From Charina bottae (lineage: Eukaryota; Chordata; Lepidosauria; Squamata; Charinaidae): DNA of 64,000 nucleotides. Under the pieces are notes generated by a model. That model searched no databases and was not told the DNA's origin. It saw only the letters and a list, made by a program, of their open reading frames with translations. The translations under genes were made by a program, and so were the position numbers. Shown here piece after piece: positions 57,540 to 64,000 of this stretch; positions within the stretch are counted from its first letter, which is position 1, and each line of letters starts with the position of its first letter. The stretch spans positions 58,243,914 through 58,307,913 of the forward strand of contig JALMGJ010000002.1 of NCBI GenBank assembly GCA_023362775.1, written 5' to 3'.

Positions 57540-58100
57540 ACTAATGAACACCAACTAGCAGTCAGAAGACACAATGAAAACTCCTTAATCTCACAACACA
57601 TGGACAGACTTAACCATACTTTCAACTGGGAAACTGTGAGCATCTTAAACCAAGCCAAGTCCAAAAATGCTAGAGAATTCCTGGAAGCTTGGCACTCAGA
57701 CAAAGCAGCCATCAACAGACACATAGAGGTAAACAACATTTACATACCATTCATAAGAGACAATAGAAGAGCAAGAAGACCAGAACACCTCCTTGCCAGC
57801 CATCATCACCCAGATATGCAAAGATTAAGACCAAGATTAGCACCAGAGGAACAATCAAACAGCACAATATACCCTAATCAAGGAACTATTAAGTCAGTCA
57901 ATCAACCAAGTAGCAAACAACAACCCAATCAAGGCACTGCCAAGGAGAGTACAACACCCCCACCAACACAGGCAGGAAAAGCCAGGGTATATAAACAGAG
58001 AGCAAGTCCCACTCCCTTTTTGCACTGAAGATATTGCCTAGCCTGGCATTGAAATGTCTGCATGAAAACAACAAGGCTCAGAGAGCACCAAGGACTCCAC
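57540..58100 (+). mobile_element. PLE 5'-truncated copy (family C)
   Basis: The frame reads EHQLAVRRHNENSLISQHMDR, WETVSILNQAKSKNAREFLE, AWHSDKAAINRH and VNNIYIPFIRDN, like the 23205 copy, and is open to 58028. It starts within the GIY-YIG domain at GAACACCAACTAGCAGTC. The 3' end stops at GGACTCCACA. Confidence 0.85.
58016..58070 (+). ncRNA. Hammerhead-like motif in PLE copy
   Basis: CTGAAGA (58025-58031), an ATTGCC/GGCATT hairpin, then GAAAT (58051-58055) and GTC. The flanks TTTTTGCA and TGCATGAAAA pair as stem I. ACGTC has become ATGTC. Confidence 0.42.
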
Positions 58101-58104
58101 AAAT

Positions 58105-59480
58105 TTAAAACTTTCAAATATTTGTTGATCCCTTTGGTATGACCCCAAGAGCTCGAATTACTATTATATTATAGTTGACTTTTTCTTCTAAAGTCTTTCA
58201 ACTTCAGTTTGTAAATCCTGATATTTTGTTACTTTGTTCACTGTCATCAATTCCACTGTCTCCTGCTACATCTATGAAGCATGTTTTTTTTCTTTTATTT
58301 CAATATTAGTAATGTCCGGTATGTTGTGTTTCAGGTGTATGAAAAATCCCATAAGATCTTGAGCTCCTCATTTTCTAACATTTGTCAGGTGCATGGTCCC
58401 AGTAGATTTTGTTAATAACAAAGCCAAACTTTTAATGTAAACTCCCATGCACAATTTTTGCAATTCTATTATAGCAGAGCTTTCCAAACTGTGTGTCGCG
58501 ACACAAAAGTGTGTCGCCACACACAGTCTGGTGTGTCGCCACACAACCCGGAAGCGCTGATCATCAGCGCTTCTGGGTTTTCCCGCGGGGACACACCAAC
58601 GGCGGCACACAAAAACCTGAAAGCGGCAGCAGCACTTCCGGGTTTTTGCGCGCTGCCGCAATGGCGGCACTTCCGGGTTTTCCTGCGGCGACACACCAAC
58701 AGCGGTTGGTGTGTCGCCGCGGGAAAACTTTGGAAAGCCCTGTATTATAGTGATGCTTATGCAGCTTGGGCAATTTTACTACAGCCACTAATGAGGTGAT
58801 CTACAGTTTCATCTTTGATCTTATATAGTTGGAACATTCCATCAGTTTAAATATTCAGCTTTCATGATGTTTAATTTCGGCTTCGATGATGTTTTTATGC
58901 ATAGCCTGTTCCTATGCTGCCATGATTGTTCCTTCAGTTTCATTTTTAAGAAACTCCCTGAAAATCATTTTTTTAGACCTGATTTTCCTTCACTATCACA
59001 AATATATTGAGCATGAAGAGGTTTAGATTTCCAGGAGTCAATTCAGATTTCAACTGCTTCCTTTTTTGTAATCTTTTGATGTTGTAGTCTTCAGTAGTTT
59101 TCCTTTACCACCTTCCACCAGCAGTGGTCCCTTCCTGCGTCTGATATAATCATTTGAGATGTGTTTCTCTTCTTTCACTGTTTTCTTTACTTGTAGCAAT
59201 CCCTCCCCACCTTTACTTCTGGCAAAGTAGAGCCTGTCAACATCACTTCTTCAGTGAAAAGCATGATTCCTGGCCATTAATTTTCTTGTTTTTCTATCAA
59301 GTATGCTTAATTCAACTTGTTGCCAATCAATTATACCTGCACTATATCAAATAATGTGAACAGCCCAAGTATTTATGGCTTTAATTATGTTCCCTGCATT
59401 TAATTTTCTTTCAATTCTCTTTAATTTGTTTTATATAATTAGGGATATAATGAGAGATAGTATTCTTTTTAACTTGCTCA
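58105..59480 (-). mobile_element. R4/Dong-type LINE relic, split by a hAT
   Basis: With stops, the minus strand reads LYFARSKGGEGLLQVKKTVKEE and SNDYIRRRKGPLL, then MFQLYKIKDETVDHLISGCSKIAQ (a degenerate Cys/His motif), and 3' of the hAT, KYQDLQ- and VIRALGVIP-like codons. This is the order RT C-terminus, zinc knuckle, restriction-like endonuclease tail. The hAT at 58475-58742 interrupts it after the SGCSK motif. Confidence 0.6.
58467..58750. mobile_element. Short non-autonomous hAT, divergent copy 3, with 8 bp TSD
   Basis: A 268 bp element (58475-58742) starts CAGAGCTTTCCAAACT and ends AACTTTGGAAAGCCCTG, flanked by TATTATAG on both sides. It shares ends with the other short hATs, but its interior is GC-rich with repeated CACTTCCGGGTTTT and GTGTGTCGCC motifs instead of the 55 bp units. 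Confidence 0.9.
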
Positions 59481-59550
59481 TTTAATAAGTCAGAAACTTC
59501 CATTAATCCTAAGTTTTGTATTATTCTTCTGGTGCCAATTGTCTTATGGC

Positions 59551-59590
<40 letters not shown>

Positions 59591-59827
59591 TGTATATTCA
59601 TTCCTGCCTTCTTCTGAAAATTATGAGAGGTAGTTTAGCCCTACAATAGCTGTTGAATATTAAGGTTTTGGGATCAAAAGCAGAGACACATTCACCCCTG
59701 CCCATCAAACACCTTTTCAGAAGACTGGATCAGAGAATACAATTGTTTTAGGGAAAATGAAACACAGAGAAGTTCTTCCCTGTGAGCTGTCTGCTAATTA
59801 CAATTACTTCTCTATTTGGTGAGCTGA
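59481..59827. repeat. No gene; (ATC)n microsatellite at 59552-59590
   Basis: Thirteen or so ATC units in plain intronic sequence. Confidence 0.85.
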
Positions 59828-59985
59828 GGAATCATAAAATTTGAAGGTGCCTTTTAGGCCACTGTGTCCACCCCCTGTTCAATGCAGGAATCCAAATTAA
59901 AGCATCCCCAACAGTTGTTTTGCCTCTGCTCTTACTACTAGGAAGTTCACCAGTTCAGGATTTCTTCAAGATTACATAAGGATTC
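59828..59985 (-). mobile_element. CR1-type LINE 3' fragment
   Basis: GAATCATAAAATTTGAAGGTGCC, then CCCCCTGTTCAATGCAGGAATCC, the reverse complement of the CR1 3' end (TCATAGAGTTGGAAGGGACC...CCCCTGCTCAATGCAGGAATC). Confidence 0.65.
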
Positions 59986-60362
59986 GCCTGTATGATCAAC
60001 TAATTCCATTTCCTGTAGGTGTCACTTTTTTGTATTCACATCTGCTCTAAGCTTTTTTTTTTCCTATCCTCTTTTTTTCCTCCTGACTGGAATTCTTTGC
60101 AAGTATGCTTTTAATATTGCTTCTTAAGGAATTCCAACTCCTTTTGAGCTCCTCTTCCCATAGCTTCTCCTGCCATGGGACCTTAATTAACGTTTCTCTG
60201 ACTTACTAAAATGTGCTTTTTTTTTTTGAAGATCCAGAAGGCACTATATGGGAGGGCATACCTAGATGTTGTCTTTCTAAAGACAAGTAAATAAATAGAA
60301 ATTGACTTCCTTTCCACTGTAAAGAAGACACAGTGGGTTTGAGGGAGCATGAATTGCAGGAG
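59986..60362. other. No gene seen
   Basis: Intronic sequence. Nothing recognisable. Confidence 0.5.
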
Positions 60363-60698
60363 CATTAATCCAGAGCTTTCCAAACTGTGTGTCGCGACAC
60401 GTTAGTGTGTTGGCTGCAGTGTCTGGGTGTGTCGCGGTTGCTGCTGCCTCCGAGCCCTGCCAGGATTCCGCGCAGGTCCTAGTGCCTGCCTTGTGCCTTG
60501 CTGCCTCCAAACCTTCCCTGCCAGGATTCCACGCAGGTCCTAGTGCCTGCCTTGTGCCTTGCTGCCTCCAAACCTGCTGTGATGCTGTGCAGGTCCTAGT
60601 GCCTGCCTTGTGCCCTGCTGTAAGAGTGTGTCGCAAAATGATGCATGTCTAAAAAGTGTGTCACCAATATGAAAAGTTTGGAAAGCTCTGCATTAATC
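60363..60698. mobile_element. Short non-autonomous hAT, copy 4, inverted, with 8 bp TSD
   Basis: A 320 bp element (60371-60690) starts CAGAGCTTTCCAAACT and ends AGTTTGGAAAGCTCTG, flanked by CATTAATC. The interior is the reverse complement of copies 1 and 2, with about three CCTGCCTTGTGCC units. Confidence 0.92.
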
Positions 60699-61603
60699 AG
60701 AGACAATGGCAACATTTGGAAGAGGTCTGTGTCTGTGGTATTCAGTTGTGGCTGCTTGGGGCTGGACTGTGCTGAGAACCTCTGAAGTCCAATATGTGGT
60801 CTAAATTGAACGTGTGATGATATACATGAAAAGTATATGTACCATCAATGAACACTGCCCTTGAGCTACAGAACATCTTAAAGTTCATAGGACTTTAGTA
60901 AAGTACACAACATCTATCCTATATAAGGACTTTAGTGAGTTATAGAATGTTTATCCTGTATAAAAAATATCCTACCATAAAAATCATAACATAGTCTCAA
61001 GAAAGTTCCCTTTAAAAAAGCAATAGGTATTCTCTAGATATTGTTAGGAAGAAAACGTATATAAGTCTCAAAGCAGTTAGATTTTTATTGATAAAATTTA
61101 ATATTTTTGAAGGTTAAAACCAGTCTCTTTATTTGCTGTGTGGTGAAGTTCCCTTTATTGTCCTAGATTCCAATAAATTCTTGAATGTAATATCCCCATA
61201 TCCACTAGAGCTTTTCATTTTATTTTTGGTACAACACACAAAAGATTTGAGAGCTAAAATGAAGGAGGGGAGAAATCAATAATGAGTAATAGCTACCTTT
61301 TTATTATTGGAAAATTGGGTGGGGTCTATACCTCATGATAAATTAAATGATTAAACAGAAGCATCCTGATATTCATAAGTGGAATTTTACCCAAACAAGG
61401 ATTTATCTAGGTTGGTTCAATTTCACTTCCCTCAAACTGCAACTACCTTGATGGGGGTTATAGTCCAACACATGTAGTATGGTCCACTTAAAACCATTTT
61501 AACTGCTATTCTTCCTCAGATAGTCTTTCCTTAGGGGTTTACATTAGAAGGTTATTAGATAATAATAAGATAATAATTAGATATTAGGATACTATATTCC
61601 ATG
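60699..61603. other. No gene seen
   Basis: AT-rich intronic sequence. Confidence 0.55.
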
Positions 61604-62100
61604 GGACACGGTGGCTCAACAGGTTAAACTGCTGAACTGTAGGCTGCAGATCAGAAGGTCTGCAGTTCGAACCCCGTGCAATGAGGTGAGCTCTCGTTGC
61701 TAGTCCCAGCTCCTGTCAACCCAACAGTTTGAAAGCTTTGCAAGTAGATAAATGGGTACCACCTTAAGTGGGCTAATTTGCTGGCGTCCTGTCGGGAAGT
61801 CGGCACCACCGGAGGAAAGGATCGGAGGAAGATTGAATGGCAGCTGTGACGACGGACCCGGATGCAACAGCTACAGGACGTCAGCAGCCGGCTCAAGGCA
61901 TCCTGGGAATTGTAGTCCAGAGCCTGGAAGAGTTGGTTCCCTTACCCCCTCCCCTCACACGCGGTGAAAATGGTGATTTGTAAAAATTGTATAATTAATG
62001 TATATATATGCTTGTAAGCCGCCTAGAGTCCTCCATTAGGGAGGGGATAGGCGGGGTATAAATACCACAATAAATAAAAAATAAATAAAATAAATAAAAA
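61604..62100 (+). mobile_element. Chimeric tRNA-derived SINE: Sauria-like head, non-BovB tail
   Basis: The head GGGACACGGTGGCTCAACAGG (A box) with GCAGTTCGAACCCC (B box), GGTGAGCTCTCGTTGC and AAGTAGATAAATGGGTACCAC matches the Sauria SINE. After about 61770 it switches to a GC-rich body and a tail of GTAAGCCGCCTAGAGTCCTCC, GATAGGCGGGGTATAAATA and (AATAAAT)n, like LINE2/CR1-group ends. It ends in A-rich sequence at about 62100. Confidence 0.75.
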
Positions 62101-63559
62101 TATTCACTCCATAGAAACAGTTTTGTACAGCCTCAGAGCAATATCTTTCCCAAGCCTTAAGACAGTGATTAATCCTAGGACATTCTACACACAAAGCATG
62201 AATTCGCTAACTGATCTTTAATTCGTTATAATTATAATTAATTCCATACAATATTCATTATAGCCTTTTCAAAGTGATTACACAGTAGACAACTAGCATA
62301 GTACACATAATTGATGACGACACAATCAGCAGTTTTAAGCATAGAAAGAAAAGGTTTGTCATGCTGTAATGGACATGTTTGTACAATACAGACACAAACA
62401 CTCTCACACGCACACACTGTATATATAAAACTATATGTGGCCCAGAACACCTGCCCAGAAAAATGCCCTTCTAGAACAGAAAGGCAGGAGGGCACAGAAG
62501 CAGGGGAATTTTCCAATGGGAGGATGTAATAGTCTGTGTCCAGATTGAATACCTTTCTTAAACCAGCTTAGAGTCAAGCTATTTTGAGCATAAAATAGGA
62601 GCAGCTTAAGCAGTAAGTGCAAATATGCCCGAGTCTCAAAGAGATAATTATTTTGGGTTCCTTCAATGTGATTAAAGTAATTGCTAGTACAATGAATGTC
62701 ATAGTGCACAGTTGTTTTAAGAACCCTTGTACTGCACTTGTCATTTCAAGTGCACATTAATATAGGCAGATATGATTCCACTTCTGGATTCTTGCCTTCA
62801 GACTTCATCTTGGAAACCTATTGCCTTTCTGATATTATGGTTGAGATTTGGCTTAAGTTGCAGTAACTGTATTATGTCTCACCGAAATCATTTGGACTTC
62901 TTAACACCACTGTTTATAACTAATACGTATTATCCACTTGCAATGTGACATGGTTATTTCTGCAATACATTTTATGTGGGGCTATTCTTGAATAGTGTCT
63001 GAAATGTTTAGTGCGTGCAAAATGCACAAAAGACTTGAAAGCTTTTGGTCCTGTCTGGTTGCCAGTTGATTTCCAAGAACAGTTCAAACTATCAGTTTGA
63101 ACCTTTAACACAGTCCATGGCCTACAAGCTGCATGTCTCTTTAGTGGCCTCCAAACTGAACAAGTTTACAGCCATCTGTCCACTGGTGATACCATCAGAT
63201 CAGTGGACCTGCCTGCTGCTGCGCTTGGAAACCAAAAATAAATAATAAACTTCAATTACATTCCCCTTACTTACCAGTTTAGGGCTGATTATTTAGGGAA
63301 CTTCTTATCTCCACATGACCTTCTCTGGGTGTTGTACTAGGCAGGAAAGGTGCTCTTAAAGGTTCCGGAAGCCTTATGGAAACAGGGTTTCTCTTGCACT
63401 CCCTCACTTATTTTCTCTTCAGCCAAGCCCTTTAGGAGATGATGATGATGATGATGATGATAACAACAACACAATGTTTGGTTTAATGGGTTTACATTTT
63501 GTTTTTATTGCTATTTTTTTCTTGGATGTACATCTCACCTTTCAAGCAGGAGTCAAATG
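62101..63559. other. No gene seen
   Basis: Intronic sequence with a (GAT)n tract near 63438. Nothing else recognisable. Confidence 0.55.
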
Positions 63560-63745
63560 ATATACCTAGTGTTCTTTTCTCCCAGTTTTCCCCACAAAAT
63601 ACCCTGTGAGGTAGGTTGGACTAAGAGAGAGTGACTAGCCCAAAGTTATCCAGTAAACTTCCATGGCTGGGGGTAGACTTAAACCTGGTCTCCCCAGACA
63701 ACCAGTACCAGTCCAACACCTTAACCACTACAATGGTTCTCTAGG
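63560..63745 (-). mobile_element. Old tRNA-derived SINE
   Basis: On the minus strand GTAGTGGTTAAGGTGTTGGACTG, then CTAGTCACTCTCTCTTAGTCC and ACCTACCTCACAGGG. This is the same general SINE layout as 24121 but more decayed and with a different body. Confidence 0.6.
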
Positions 63746-63773
63746 TAGGACATACTCAGATAAAATTAGATGG

Positions 63774-63822
63774 GTGAGTGAGTGAGTGAGTGAGTGAGTG
63801 AGTGAGTGAATGAATGAATGAA
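63774..63822. repeat. (GTGA)n(ATGA)n microsatellite
   Basis: About nine GTGA units followed by three ATGA units. Confidence 0.9.
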
Positions 63823-64000
63823 ACCTTTGTACCTTTTAAAAGTAATGCCCTAGAAAATATACTGCAGATTGTTGGAAAACTAGTGTGCATGTGAGATAGA
63901 GTACGTATGCATCTGTATCTGCGTCAGTCAGCAAAGAGCACCTCTCTTGATTAAGGGCCATTTGTACAGTATATAATTAGCAACACCAGGTAGCATAGAT

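Overview
The window is vertebrate nuclear DNA, most likely from a squamate reptile and probably a snake. It has no operons, long AT-rich introns, many microsatellites, a Sauria-type SINE, BovB, CR1, L2, R4-type and L1 LINEs, Penelope-like elements (PLEs) and several hAT transposons. The only functional host coding sequence I can support is two consecutive exons on the + strand (22790-22916 and 30714-30889). They encode the first Ig domain of a contactin whose residues fit contactin-6 (CNTN6) best. Everything before, between and after them is therefore probably CNTN6 intron.

Layout: 1-7.5 kb holds an L1-like 5' region, PLE pieces, an R4-type LINE end in an (AAT)n tract, a PLE with an open 740-codon RT/GIY-YIG frame and a decayed LINE. 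7.5-18 kb is mostly plain intron with CR1 and L2 relics, a 600 bp AAAAT-type array and a 5'-truncated BovB with target-site duplications (TSDs). 18.3-19.3 kb is an intronless alpha-class glutathione transferase retrocopy with 14 bp TSDs and one nonsense codon. 21-31 kb holds the CNTN6 exons, a PLE 3' copy, SINEs and microsatellites. 33-38 kb has CR1, SINE and L1 fragments and a short hAT.

38.5-41.5 kb is the oddest block: a 2.9 kb non-autonomous hAT with 8 bp TSDs, packed with 227 bp GC-rich tandem units. The one unit checked base by base contains a perfect 45 bp inverted repeat, and the array changes orientation inside the element. 42-52 kb holds CR1, L2, RTE, SINE, PLE and hAT relics. 52.7-55.9 kb is a full-length BovB with an uninterrupted 1028-codon frame and 11 bp TSDs. 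56-64 kb contains an L1-type insertion, a PLE end, an R4 relic split by a hAT, another short hAT, a chimeric SINE and other fragments.

Two patterns cut across the window. PLE ends of at least three families share a hammerhead-ribozyme-like core (CTGAAGA, a hairpin, then GAAACGTC or a near variant). Four short hAT copies of one family each keep perfect 8 bp TSDs. All calls come from reading the sequence; no database search was run.
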